DNA of 49,576 bases from Phycisphaerae bacterium (GCA_030603035.1 JAUVYQ010000002.1:1-49576), one strand, 5' to 3'; positions 31,878 through 39,958 are shown, numbered from the stretch's first letter. The notes: generated by a model from the letters alone, not told the origin. A program made the numbers and translations.

Positions 31878-33476
31878 ATGTGTATCCTTACCGTTCAAGT
31901 GGGAATCATGTTTTTCATCGCAGCAGGTACCTGTGCTGTACAGGATGCTGACGTTAGCGGCTTGGTTTCTGAGAGCCTGCACACGTATAATCAGTTCGAA
32001 AAAATCATGGGTGAGATGAAAGCTGCCACCAGCGATTTGGACAAGCAGCTCAAGCCGCTCCGTGCCGAAATTAAGTGGTTCAAACAACCTGCTTTTGATG
32101 ACGAGAGAATACGTGGTATCAACCGTAATATTACGTTTTACAGGAATCAAATTGCCCAGCTTGAAGCCTATATTGAGATAGCCAAGATCACTGACCCGAA
32201 CGAGCGAGCTAAGCTGGTGGATAAATATGAAGCCGACAGGAAAAGGCTTCTCGCGGAGGAACTGGAAGCAGGCAAACCGTTCAGAAAGAGGATTGACGCT
32301 CTGAAGCAGGAAGTAAAAGAAAAGCAGAAGGCTTTTGAAGAGGCGATGAACAAATACTTTCGCTGGCCTAAAGAAGCTTATTCGGCAATTAAACATACGG
32401 AGTTGGATGCGCAATACCATGCAGCAAAGGTGATATACAGATGGTGGGATGGTGATAATAAGTACGGTGCATTCTTTAAGGCGCATATCGACCTGAAAGA
32501 AAGTATCAATGCAAAAGACGATAAAGAGATGCTGGATGATAAGTTCCCTGTATTTAATCTTTGGCCTCAAGGTATTGAAGTTCAGGCAGGATACTGCCGC
32601 GTTAAGTTCCATGTAAAGGTAAGGGATGTGCAGTGGTGGGGAAAAGATAAGGTACAGAAATATATCAGGGATCTTGTTGACCTCGACGGGTTGGCCCAAA
32701 TTGACCCTGCCCGAAATGACAGCAGCTTGAATGCTTTGGCAATGGCGAGTTTGGCTTGTGCAAAAAGGTATCGTATTATTAAAAATGAGCACAAGGACGC
32801 CGCCGGTCAGTTAAGGGATGAGCGTGTGAAGGTTAAAATGTTGAAAACGAGATTAAAAAAGCCCCCTGCCGATAGCGAGCAGTTGAAGAAAGACAGGAAC
32901 TTGATAGACTACTATAAGAAGGAACTTAAGTCGTCTCAAGCTCGTCTTGAAGTGGGTACAGTTACTGACCCAAATGAACGTAGAGCCATGATAGTGAAGC
33001 TGGAAGCTAAGAAAAAGAAGCTTGACGCTGAAAAGAAAAAGATAGCTAAGCCATTTGGAGACAAGACAAAGGAGCTGAAAAGAGGGCTCAAAGAAAAGGA
33101 AGCGGCGTTAAACGACGCTATGAAGAGATACTGCCTGACAGGGGGTAAAGCTTACCCCGGTGCCACTGAAATATCGATTAAGACGACTTTCTATGAAGGT
33201 CGCACCCGTTGCAGTTGGAAAGATGCTGATGGTAACTGGTTATGTAGTGCGCTGCTGGAATTGCGTAACAGGCCGGTCATACCCAAAGATGCCCGGATGC
33301 TTGATGGTCTTTACTATGTCAGCAGTAGTGCTCTCCACCTGAACTTCATCGAGGTGTGGGTGGGGAATTTTCATATTAGTTTTGGTGTGCAGAAAAAAGA
33401 ATGGCAAGGAAAAGAGGACATTGGTGAAGCTCTCAAACAGTTTATAGACATAGCTGGTCTGGCAAAGATAAATTGA
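31878..33476 (+). CDS. Secreted coiled-coil protein with internal duplication, unknown function
   Basis: 532 residues; N-terminus MCILTVQVGIMFFIAAGTCA looks like a signal peptide. The protein has two similar halves. Each has a long charged coiled coil with the shared block TDPNERAKLV (near residue 110) or TDPNERRAMI (near 368), then KPFRKRIDALKQEVKEKQKA or KPFGDKTKELKRGLKEKEAA, EEAMNKYF or NDAMKRYC, and a globular beta-rich part ending DLVDLDGLAQIDP or QFIDIAGLAKIN. I do not recognise the family. It follows glyA by 9 bases, but the link is probably only positional. Confidence 0.75.
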   Translation: MCILTVQVGIMFFIAAGTCAVQDADVSGLVSESLHTYNQFEKIMGEMKAATSDLDKQLKPLRAEIKWFKQPAFDDERIRGINRNITFYRNQIAQLEAYIEIAKITDPNERAKLVDKYEADRKRLLAEELEAGKPFRKRIDALKQEVKEKQKAFEEAMNKYFRWPKEAYSAIKHTELDAQYHAAKVIYRWWDGDNKYGAFFKAHIDLKESINAKDDKEMLDDKFPVFNLWPQGIEVQAGYCRVKFHVKVRDVQWWGKDKVQKYIRDLVDLDGLAQIDPARNDSSLNALAMASLACAKRYRIIKNEHKDAAGQLRDERVKVKMLKTRLKKPPADSEQLKKDRNLIDYYKKELKSSQARLEVGTVTDPNERRAMIVKLEAKKKKLDAEKKKIAKPFGDKTKELKRGLKEKEAALNDAMKRYCLTGGKAYPGATEISIKTTFYEGRTRCSWKDADGNWLCSALLELRNRPVIPKDARMLDGLYYVSSSALHLNFIEVWVGNFHISFGVQKKEWQGKEDIGEALKQFIDIAGLAKIN

Positions 33477-33504
33477 GGATTGTTTTGGATTCAGGAAACT
33501 CAAA

Positions 33505-33912
33505 ATGCTCAGAGAATTATTTGAAAAACAGGCGGAATTAAACAAAAGAACCGGCTTTGATGCGAAAGCCCTAAGAGCCAATTTCGACCCGCAGACAGCC
33601 GGTATCTGGCTGAACAATTATATTGCGGCGATGAGCAATGAATTGGAGGAGCTTCGCGACTGTACCTTCTGGAAGCACTGGTGCAAAGAGGCAAAAGAAG
33701 GAAAAAGATTCCTCCTGCACGATTTGCAAAATGCCAGAGTGGAAGTAATAGATATGCTGTTTTTCTGGATATCTCTGGCCCAATGCCTCGGCCTAAATGC
33801 CGATGACGTTGTCCGACTGTACGAACAGAAGTGGAAAGTGAATTGGAATCGCCAGGACAACGATTATTCTATGGCCAACAAAACAGAGGACGACAATAAA
33901 GGGATAGTGTGA
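33505..33912 (+). CDS. dUTPase-like all-alpha NTP pyrophosphohydrolase
   Basis: 135 residues, all helical: LFEKQAELNKRTGF, WLNNYIAAMSNELEELRDCTFW and HDLQNARVEVIDMLFFWISL. The spaced acidic motifs ELEEL and ExxD (VEVIDMLFF) match dimeric dUTPase/MazG-type pyrophosphatases that bind Mg2+ and cleave dUTP or related nucleotides. AGGA eight bases upstream supports ATG 33505. Cytoplasmic housekeeping or house-cleaning role inferred from the fold. Confidence 0.75.
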   Translation: MLRELFEKQAELNKRTGFDAKALRANFDPQTAGIWLNNYIAAMSNELEELRDCTFWKHWCKEAKEGKRFLLHDLQNARVEVIDMLFFWISLAQCLGLNADDVVRLYEQKWKVNWNRQDNDYSMANKTEDDNKGIV

Positions 33913-34020
33913 TTGGTTAATTGGTTAATTGGTGAATTGGTCTTTTTTAGACAGGATTTACAGGATTCTCTCCTGTTTTATCTTGTTAATCCCGTCGAAA
34001 TTGGTTAAATGGTTAATTAT
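33913..34020. repeat. GGTTAATTGGTTAATTGG array
   Basis: Tandem TTGGTTAA words followed by ACAGGATTTACAGGATTC and a second ATTGGTTAAATGGTTAAT. No gene seen. Confidence 0.5.
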
Positions 34021-34047
34021 CTTTGTCCGCTCCCTTACGGTCGCGGC

Positions 34048-34135
34048 TCATTTGGCCAATTCTGGAAAATTTAGATATGCAAATTCCCCGAATAGCTCTT
34101 CGACCTTTCGGTCGCAAGCAACGGCGGCCTGCATT
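34048..34135. repeat. Dispersed repeat pair, copy 1
   Basis: Includes TTTAGATATGCAAATTCCCC, GAATAGCTCTTCGACCTTTC and GGTCGCAAGCAACGGCGGCC. The copy at 34481-34560 differs at scattered bases. Read on the minus strand both give peptides such as YDRKAEQLFGQFAYLNFPEL, so an eroded coding repeat is possible. Confidence 0.6.
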
Positions 34136-34274
34136 AGTTCTCCTGATGGTTTGTATTAGCGATTTTTGTGAATCACAAGACCCAAATATATAGTAGATTA
34201 TATATATATGACAGTGGCTGAAGCCAATCGTCGGGAAGATTAGTCTAAAATCATAAGTGGTTTTTCGCGGTATC

Positions 34275-34364
34275 ATGATTATAAGTCGACAAGAATTCGG
34301 GCTCATGCTGACTATTATAGTCATAGGTATACTGGTCATCATCCTAATCCTGGCCACCGGGTAA
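34275..34364 (+). CDS. Candidate 29-residue single-helix membrane peptide
   Basis: MIISRQEFGLM then LTIIVIGILVIILILATG and TAA: a short polar head and one nearly uninterrupted hydrophobic helix. It lies in a spacer, between the two copies of the 34048/34481 repeat. No convincing ribosome site or promoter. A hydrophobic run of this purity is unusual by chance, but the call is weak. Confidence 0.3.
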   Translation: MIISRQEFGLMLTIIVIGILVIILILATG

Positions 34365-34428
34365 TAGACGGAGAAAGGAGAGCTTAAGGCTCGCCGAGGA
34401 GAAATCTTTGAGGCCGCAAAATCTGCAT

Positions 34429-34745
34429 TTATGTTCTTATGCCTTGTGCTCTTGTACACTTCGCTGCTCTGCGTCCTCTATGGCTAACTCCGGGAAATTC
34501 AAATATGCGAATTGGCCGAAGAGCTGTTCGGCCTTTCGGTCGTAAGCAACGGCGGCTTGAGCATTCTTGAGATTGGGTTTGATTGGGTTTGTTTTCCCAG
34601 CGTCTGCGAAGTGGTACATTTTCATAATCCTTTGTTAAAATAGAACTTACGTTCATTTGAGCATCCAGCAAATTGGCTTTGTTTTGCATAAAAAGAGCTG
34701 ATTTGTAGAGCGTTCTCGACAGATGTAGAGGACAATTTCGTGAAG
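34429..34745 (-). repeat. Coding-like dispersed repeat (MQNKANLLDAQMN type)
   Basis: Minus-strand frames here read MQNKANLLDAQMNVSSILTK, DYENVPLRRRWENKPNQTQS and, in another frame, YDRKAEQLFGQFAYLNFPEL. I recall strings like these recurring as short hypothetical proteins in planctomycete drafts. I treat it as a repeat rather than a gene, since recognisable peptide fragments fall in more than one frame. Confidence 0.45.
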
Positions 34746-34842
34746 CGTATAGCGTATAGCGTATTGCGTATTGCGTATAGCGTATCCTTCGATTACACTC
34801 AGGACAGGTCTCGTATAGCGTATTGCGTATTGCGTGGTACAT
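34746..34842. repeat. GCGTATAGCGTATTGCGTA tandem array
   Basis: About nine-base units GCGTATAGC/GCGTATTGC repeated before and after TCCTTCGATTACACTCAGGA. No gene seen. Confidence 0.7.
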
Positions 34843-34856
34843 AGTTAGTGGTTAAC

Positions 34857-34912
34857 TCCGTTCCGTCCAAAGGCCAGACTTTCAGCACAACGGGCGCCGG
34901 ACTCCCTCTATA
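34857..34912. repeat. GTCCAAAGGCCAGACT-family repeat
   Basis: Same family as 36740-36820 (CCGTTCCGTCCAAGGGCC, GGACTTTCAGCGCAACGG). 34913-35072 holds nothing I can name beyond AT-rich sequence. Confidence 0.5.
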
Positions 34913-35072
34913 AAAGGACGAACCTGCGCGTTTGAGTCGAAAATAGTGCTCGATTCTCGATTCCTGATTCTCGTAACTCGATGTGAGAAAAGGAGTAAAA
35001 ATTTTTTTAGAAAAATCTAAATTTTCTAAAAACTACCTGCAGATTTGATTGAAATTTGCTGCATTTTTTTTG

Positions 35073-35101
35073 TTGACATTCTTATGTTTGGCCGCTATTA
35101 G
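35073..35101 (+). promoter_or_regulatory. Putative promoter of a small RNA or leader
   Basis: Consensus TTGACA 35073-35078, 17 bases, TATTAG 35096-35101. Transcription would start near 35108, just before a long hairpin. Confidence 0.5.
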
Positions 35102-35107
35102 TAATAT

Positions 35108-35179
35108 TTCTTCAAGCCCTCCCAATCAATCAGCGGCACCTTGGGTGTGGGCGGCCCTGATTATTGGAGGGCTTTTTTT
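35108..35179 (+). ncRNA. Candidate small RNA of about 70 nt ending in a terminator
   Basis: AAGCCCTCC (35114-35122) pairs with GGAGGGCTT (35166-35174), continued by CAATcAATCAG with CTGATtATTG, closing a GC-rich apical region and followed by a T-run. With the consensus -35 promoter just upstream this forms a compact self-contained unit. It could instead be a terminator/attenuator for the gene at 35318. Confidence 0.5.
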
Positions 35180-35317
35180 CTAAAGAAGTGTTTTTTTTGC
35201 ACGACGGCAGCCGGTTTTTATAGTTACTTTTTCGCAAGTGGAATGTAAAATTAGCCGGGCAGAGAATCTGCGTTGCAGATTACAAAGTGAAAGGCAAATT
35301 GGGGGGCATTGTATAAG

Positions 35318-36445
35318 ATGAGCGAAGGCAAATTAAAAACTGCGGTACTCGGCCTCAATGACCAGGGCCGGCTTCTACTCGAAGTGGCTTCTCAAATCGA
35401 TTATTTTGAGATTGCGGCCGTCGCCGACAAAGACACCAAGCTTGCGGAAAGCATCGCCGCGGAATACAAATGTACCGCCTACGACGATTACCGGCAATTG
35501 ATAACAGCAATGGATTCCCGTGCGTCATCCGGTGCCGCATCGACGGACTTGCGCGGAGACAGCCGCTGTCTGCTGGTTGCCGCTGGTATGTATAGCTGCG
35601 ATGAACATATCCGAACGGCGATGAAGAAGAAATTCAACATACTTAAGCTGGCGCCTGCGGCGAGGAATTTTGAAGAGGCCGTGGAATTTGTCCGGCTGGC
35701 CGAGGATGAAAACATCAAATTTGCCGTCGCCAATCCCGGCCGGTTCGCCCAAAGCTTTCTCGCTTTCCGCCAGTTTCTCCAGCAAGGCCGGATTGAACAA
35801 ATCTTTCTCATAACTGCTTTCTGCAATGTGGGCGGCCAGCCGCACCGAGACCCAAAACGCAATAGTGTGCGTTTGGCAACCCAGCCGCACTGGCACACCG
35901 ACCCAAAACTGGCCGGCGGCGGAGTGCTTTTGCGAAACTGTTACGGGATAATCGACCAGATAATCTTGAATTTCGGCACAGCCGAGCAGGTCTACTCATT
36001 AAACACAAACCAGGCGGCGGATAGACAGCAGCGGCTTTATTTAACAGAAGACACCGCTGTTGTAACGATAAAGTTTACCGACACTCTTATCGGTAATCTA
36101 ATAGCGAGCAAGGCCTTTGGGCCAAGACAGAAATGCTTGAAAGTCTACGGCAAAGATAAAATCTTGACGGTCAGCAATAAGCAACTTACCGTCAGCGATG
36201 GGCTTGGGCAGAGAAGTGAGGAATGTGAATACGACGACGATGAGCTTTGCTGGTATAGGGCCCTGCTGGAAAATTTTGCTCTAAGTATATTATCGCCCGA
36301 CGAAAACAAGCTCTGCAGCAGCGGCAGAGAGAATCTAAAGAATATGGCCGTCATTGAATCAGCTTATCTTTCGGCCCGTACGGCTATGCCGGAGGAACCC
36401 GCCAGAATTCTGCAGATGGCACAGATTGAGCCGACAGATATTTAG
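35318..36445 (+). CDS. Gfo/Idh/MocA-like oxidoreductase
   Basis: 375 residues. N-terminal Rossmann region KLKTAVLGLNDQGRLLLEVA, ADKDTKLAESIAAEYKCTAY and LVAAGMYSCDEHI, then an alpha/beta domain with HWHTDPKLAGGGVLLRNCYG and IDQIILNFG, the usual two-domain layout of the Gfo/Idh/MocA family. The catalytic EKP motif is replaced by KLAPA, and the GxGxxG glycines are partly lost (GLNDQG), so it may be a divergent or non-catalytic member. I chose ATG 35318 after a G-rich stretch rather than TTG 35309. Probably sugar metabolism; substrate unknown. Confidence 0.75.
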   Translation: MSEGKLKTAVLGLNDQGRLLLEVASQIDYFEIAAVADKDTKLAESIAAEYKCTAYDDYRQLITAMDSRASSGAASTDLRGDSRCLLVAAGMYSCDEHIRTAMKKKFNILKLAPAARNFEEAVEFVRLAEDENIKFAVANPGRFAQSFLAFRQFLQQGRIEQIFLITAFCNVGGQPHRDPKRNSVRLATQPHWHTDPKLAGGGVLLRNCYGIIDQIILNFGTAEQVYSLNTNQAADRQQRLYLTEDTAVVTIKFTDTLIGNLIASKAFGPRQKCLKVYGKDKILTVSNKQLTVSDGLGQRSEECEYDDDELCWYRALLENFALSILSPDENKLCSSGRENLKNMAVIESAYLSARTAMPEEPARILQMAQIEPTDI

Positions 36446-36876
36446 TCGGGCTTTTTTGAACCGGTTTTTTCGCCACGAAGACACTCCCCGCTACTCGCTG
36501 TCGCGAGTAAGACGCGGGGACAAGGAAGGCACAAAAGAACATAGCCACAGATTTGTTAATGGTAATTGGTGATTGGTAATTGGTGATTGGTGTCTCGATG
36601 CTCAATGCTCGATACTCGATGCTATTTTGATAGATTCCTCAGCCTCGCTCGGAATGACAGAGTGTGTTGCGTCGGGGTGGCGGGGACGGGTGAATAACCC
36701 CGCAATAAATTGCGGGTGGCATTTACGATTTACAATTTGCTCCGTCAAACAGATGCCGGATTCCGTTCCGTCCAAGGGCCGGACTTTCAGCGCAACGGAT
36801 GCCGGATCTTCGACTTCGACTTCGAGATTTACGATTGAGATGCTTCGTTTTGTTCAGCATGACAGTTTAAAACCGG
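36446..36876. repeat. Repeat-filled spacer
   Basis: Contains a CCCCGCTACTCGCTG...GCGGGG hairpin (about 36486-36519), GTAATTGGTGATTGGTAATT words (36560-36592), CGATGCTCAATGCTCGATAC words (36595-36625), CCCCGCAATAAATTGCGGG, and a GTCCAAGGGCCGGACT-family copy (36740-36820). No gene that I can support. Confidence 0.6.
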
Positions 36877-37698
36877 TCAGTTTGAGTTGTTTGCTAACGG
36901 TTCCAGGACAAACTTGCGATAATCCTCTTTTCCGGTTCTCAAGCCGCCAAAGGTAGCGTACCTTGTTTGAATCCTTGCCCTCAAATACGCCAACCGATTT
37001 TGCGGGTCCGGGTGTGTTGAGAAGAATTCAATCGGCCTGACCGCATCTTCCCGCTCAAGCATTTGCATAGACTCAATCGCGGCATAAGGATTGTAGCCGG
37101 CGGCAACCATATAATCCAGACCGGCCAAATCAGCCTCGCGTTCGTCCTTTCTGCTATATCGCAGTCCAATAATTTGCCGAGCGAGGTCTGCAGCCTGTAA
37201 AGCGCCCCGCGGTACTTTCGCACCACTGAGGGCAGCAACTAAAACCATTATTCCCGACTCGCCGGTCTCGCGGCTGGCTGCGGCTGCGTAGTGGCGGGCG
37301 ACAACGTGGACTATCTCGTGAGCCAATATGCCTGCAAGCTGCGCCTCGGTCGTCAGCTTTTCGAGCATTCCCTTCGTGATAAAGACATACCCGCCGGGCA
37401 GAGTAAAGGCATTAATCGATTTATGATTCAATGCAATGAAGTGATAGTCCCAATAGGGCTTATGGCTAACTCGGGCGATTCTCTGGCCGACACTGTCAAT
37501 GTAGTTTTGCAAACCCACATTGGCAATTCTGCCGCCCATTTCCTTTTCAACTTCAGGAGCATATTGGCGCCCTATTTCAAAATCCTGCTGTTCCGAAATC
37601 ATCATAAGGCGTTTTTCGCCGGTTATGGGGTTGACCGCACAGCCGGTGTAGAAGCAAAAGGTCAGGCCTAATATCAGCAGCCCCAATTTTCTTGACAT
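36877..37698 (-). CDS. M48 family zinc metalloprotease, lipoprotein
   Basis: 273 residues. Lipoprotein signal: MSRKLGLLILGLTFCFYTGC with Cys at residue 20. Then AVNPITGEKRLMMISEQQDF (the usual BepA/LoiP-type opening), the zinc motif HEIVHVVARH near residue 125, and the third ligand region KDEREADLAGLDYM near 190. Likely an outer-membrane quality-control or housekeeping protease in the periplasm. The C-terminal FFSTHPDPQNRLAYLRARIQ is also typical. Divergent from the rnf operon. Confidence 0.92.
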   Translation of the reverse strand: MSRKLGLLILGLTFCFYTGCAVNPITGEKRLMMISEQQDFEIGRQYAPEVEKEMGGRIANVGLQNYIDSVGQRIARVSHKPYWDYHFIALNHKSINAFTLPGGYVFITKGMLEKLTTEAQLAGILAHEIVHVVARHYAAAASRETGESGIMVLVAALSGAKVPRGALQAADLARQIIGLRYSRKDEREADLAGLDYMVAAGYNPYAAIESMQMLEREDAVRPIEFFSTHPDPQNRLAYLRARIQTRYATFGGLRTGKEDYRKFVLEPLANNSN

Positions 37699-37728
37699 AA
37701 TTATGCCTGCAATTGTGAAAAGTTCTGT

Positions 37729-37757
37729 TTGAAAATCTCAGCTATATCTATTATAAA
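37729..37757 (+). promoter_or_regulatory. Putative rnf operon promoter
   Basis: TTGAAA 37729-37734, 17 bases, TATAAA 37752-37757; start near 37764, about 24 bases before the first gene. Divergent from the M48 gene. Confidence 0.55.
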
Positions 37758-37787
37758 TTCTGTTTATTTTATAGGGTAGGAAAAACT

Positions 37788-38087
37788 GTGGCCCAACAAA
37801 GATTTTGCCAGGACTGCAACCAAAAGCACGATTGCCGGGAGGTTTACCATCAGTTGAGCGATAGTAAAGGCCCCCCGGTGGTTCTCAAAGCTGTGGTTGC
37901 GTTCTTGCTGCCGATATTGGTTTTTATTGTCTCTTTAGCAGCTTTTGAAGCGATTTTAGCCAGAGTAAAGAGCCCCATAAGCACAAAAGAGCTGCGAACA
38001 GTCCTTAGCTTCCTGCTGGCCCTGTCGGTAACGTTTATCTTCGTTGTTAGTTGTTCGTTGCTCGTTGCTCGTGGAGATAACAAGTGA
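37788..38087 (+). CDS. RseC-like (SoxR-reducing system) membrane protein
   Basis: 99 residues, GTG start with TAGGGTAGG upstream. An N-terminal cysteine motif (CQDCNQKHDC) precedes two membrane helices (VVLKAVVAFLLPILVFIVSL and TVLSFLLALSVTFIFVVSC). RseC-family proteins are commonly encoded with Rnf complexes. The C-terminal LLVARGDNK is encoded by GTTGCTCGTTGCTCG repeat words, and the stop overlaps the start of the next gene, so the natural C-terminus may have been altered. Confidence 0.65.
   Translation: MAQQRFCQDCNQKHDCREVYHQLSDSKGPPVVLKAVVAFLLPILVFIVSLAAFEAILARVKSPISTKELRTVLSFLLALSVTFIFVVSCSLLVARGDNK
38044..38078. repeat. Left word array flanking four-helix-bundle gene 2
   Basis: GTTGTTAGTTGTTCG, TTGCTCGTTGCTCGTGG. 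Inverse of the words at 38457-38495 on the other side of the gene. Confidence 0.55.
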
Positions 38088-38446
38088 CTGAAAAGATTAG
38101 AAGTTTCAGGAATCTGGATGTCTGGAAGAAAGGCATAAAAATTGTCAAAGACGTGTATAGGACGAGCAGCGCATTACCCAAGCAGGAGACTTATGGTCTA
38201 ACAAGTCAAATGCAAAGGGCTGCCGTGTCTATACCATCGAATATAGCTGAAGGTTTTAACAGGTTTCAGAACAAAGAGTACAAACGATTTCTATACATAG
38301 CATTAGGTTCCTGTGCTGAACTGGAAACACACATTGAGATAGCCTCAGAATTAGAATATATAGATGGCAAACAGAGGAAGGAGCTATTAGACACAATTGA
38401 CCACGAATCGCGTATGCTTACAAACTTGACAAAAAAACTTGGTTGA
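38084..38446 (+). CDS. Four-helix-bundle protein (23S intervening-sequence/S23 type), copy 2
   Basis: 120 residues: RNLDVWKKGIKIVKDVYR, PKQETYGLTSQMQRAAVSIP, SNIAEGFNRF, KRFLYIALGSCAELETHIEI, and DTIDHESRMLTNLTKKLG. Clearly homologous to the gene at 22119 and of the same PF05635 type. GTG start overlapping the previous stop (GTGA), with GGAG seven bases upstream. It sits inside the rnf operon, between the RseC-like gene and rnfC, where four-helix-bundle genes are not expected, and is bordered by inverted word arrays. It looks inserted. Confidence 0.9.
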   Translation: MTEKIRSFRNLDVWKKGIKIVKDVYRTSSALPKQETYGLTSQMQRAAVSIPSNIAEGFNRFQNKEYKRFLYIALGSCAELETHIEIASELEYIDGKQRKELLDTIDHESRMLTNLTKKLG

Positions 38447-38456
38447 TTGTAAACCG

Positions 38457-38495
38457 AATAGCAAGCAACAATCAACAAGCAACGAGATACGAGAA
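38457..38495. repeat. Right word array and rnfC leader
   Basis: AATAGCAAGCAACAATCAAC, AAGCAACGAGATACGAG. Reverse complement resembles the left array. It also provides the rnfC leader. Confidence 0.55.
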
Positions 38496-39956
38496 ATGAG
38501 AATTGACACTAAAGGCCGATTTACTTTTACCGGCGGAACCCACCCTCCGGAAAGCAAAGCGCTTACCAGTGAAATCAAGATACAGGCGGCCCCGGTCGGC
38601 AAACAAGCTGCAATAATGCTCAGTCAGCATACCGGCGCTGTTTGTGAGCCGCTGGTCAGAAAAGGAAACGCGGTCCAGGCAGGTCAGAAAATCGGCGACT
38701 CGGACGCATTTGTCTCGGCACCGGTTCATTCGCCCATCACCGGCAAAGTAAAAGAAATCGCGCTGTGCTCGCACCCGGTCTCAGGGCGAAGCCCGGCAAT
38801 AATTATAGATGGATACCCACACTATCCGCCAAAGCTGCCTTCTTTTAAGTTAAAGGATGATTTCGATGAAAACAACTATTCATCGGAACGAATATGCGAT
38901 GCCGTCCGCCAGGCGGGTATCGTCGGTATGGGTGGTGCCGGGTTCCCGACGAGAGTAAAGATAGAACCAAACCCGCGACTGCCCAAAGACACAATGATAA
39001 TCAACGGATGTGAGTGCGAGCCGTATATCACCTGCGATTATCGTATTATGCTTGAGTGGACGGACCAAATCATCGCGGGCATCAAACTTGCCAGAAAAGC
39101 GTCCGGCTGCTCAAAGGTGTTTATCGGCATCGAAGATAACAAGCCGGAAGCGATAAAAACAATGAACGCAGCGCTTCACCCCGTTAGAAACCCAAAGGAA
39201 AAAGTTTCTAACGGGGCAAAAGGGAAATTTTCTAACGGGGTAAAAACTTATGCAGACAGCAACGGCGTCAAAATTGTGCCGGTCAAAACAAAATACCCGC
39301 AAGGCGGTGAAAGACAGCTTATAAAAGCGATTCTAAAAAAAGATGTCCCTACGGGCGGAATTCCGCCGATGATTGGCGTTGTGGTGCTTAACGTTGCCAC
39401 TGTTGCGGCCATAGCGGAAGCGGTCGTTTATGATTCGCCGCTGACCCACAGGGTCGTAACCGTTACGGGAGAAGGAATTGCAAATCCCGGCAATTTCTAC
39501 GTTCCGATAGGAACACCGGTTGCCGAGCTTATCGAATTCTGTGGAGGATTGACCGAGGAAGCAGTAAAGGTCATTCTTGGGGGGCCGATGATGGGAATAG
39601 CAATTGCCGATTTGACAACGCCTGTTACAAAAACCACCGGGGCTATAACCGTTCTAACAAAAAAACAAATCGGCGGAGCCAAATTCGCAGGACGACAAAC
39701 CCCTTGTATTCGCTGCGGCAGATGCCTGGAAGTCTGCCCTGAACATTTGAACCCGACCAAAATCGCCCATGCGGTAAAAAATAATCTTCCGGACGTAGCA
39801 GAAAACTATTATATCAATGCGTGTACGGAGTGCGGCTGCTGCAGTTACGTGTGCCCGGCCAATATAGAACTGACAGGATATATCAAAACAGGCAAAACGC
39901 TGGACAGACAACAGATGACAAACGACAGATTGCGTCGCCGTGCCGGCGACGGCTAA
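38496..39956 (+). CDS. rnfC: Rnf electron transport complex subunit RnfC, carrying an in-frame palindromic element
   Basis: 486 residues. RnfC is the membrane-peripheral NADH-interacting subunit of the ferredoxin:NAD+ oxidoreductase. Seen: RFTFTGGTHPPESKALT, GMGGAGFPTRVK near residue 145, NGCECEPYITCDYR, VKTKYPQGGERQLIKAIL, PTGGIPPMIGVVVLNV and two ferredoxin motifs, CIRCGRCLEVCP and CTECGCCSYVCP. Residues about 228-251 (HPVRNPKEKVSNGAKGKFSN, then GVKT) are an insertion encoded by the palindromic element at 39179-39240. The last eight residues (LRRRAGDG) and the stop are the inverted 29-bp repeat. Start at ATG 38496; the longer frame from 38439 reads through repeats. Confidence 0.93.
   Translation: MRIDTKGRFTFTGGTHPPESKALTSEIKIQAAPVGKQAAIMLSQHTGAVCEPLVRKGNAVQAGQKIGDSDAFVSAPVHSPITGKVKEIALCSHPVSGRSPAIIIDGYPHYPPKLPSFKLKDDFDENNYSSERICDAVRQAGIVGMGGAGFPTRVKIEPNPRLPKDTMIINGCECEPYITCDYRIMLEWTDQIIAGIKLARKASGCSKVFIGIEDNKPEAIKTMNAALHPVRNPKEKVSNGAKGKFSNGVKTYADSNGVKIVPVKTKYPQGGERQLIKAILKKDVPTGGIPPMIGVVVLNVATVAAIAEAVVYDSPLTHRVVTVTGEGIANPGNFYVPIGTPVAELIEFCGGLTEEAVKVILGGPMMGIAIADLTTPVTKTTGAITVLTKKQIGGAKFAGRQTPCIRCGRCLEVCPEHLNPTKIAHAVKNNLPDVAENYYINACTECGCCSYVCPANIELTGYIKTGKTLDRQQMTNDRLRRRAGDG
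39179..39240. repeat. In-frame palindromic element in rnfC
   Basis: Left arm CCCCGTTAGAAA at 39179-39190; two right arms TTTCTAACGGGG at 39205-39216 and 39229-39240. Read as PVRN...SNGA...SNGV. The duplicated right arm suggests a secondary rearrangement. Confidence 0.85.
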
Positions 39957-39958
39957 AC
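39930..39958. repeat. 29-bp GC-rich palindromic repeat, copy 3 (inverted), ending rnfC
   Basis: Reverse complement of 17418-17446, all 29 bases identical. It encodes the final residues and TAA of rnfC. Confidence 0.85.

Noticed and set aside
31809..32792. 327-codon minus-strand open frame
   Set aside because: Fully antisense to the coiled-coil gene; the translation has no family features and the plus-strand gene has a signal peptide and internal homology.
34429..34842. 137-codon minus-strand gene
   Set aside because: It includes the GCGTATAGC tandem array and matches a dispersed repeat; recognisable peptides fall in different frames.
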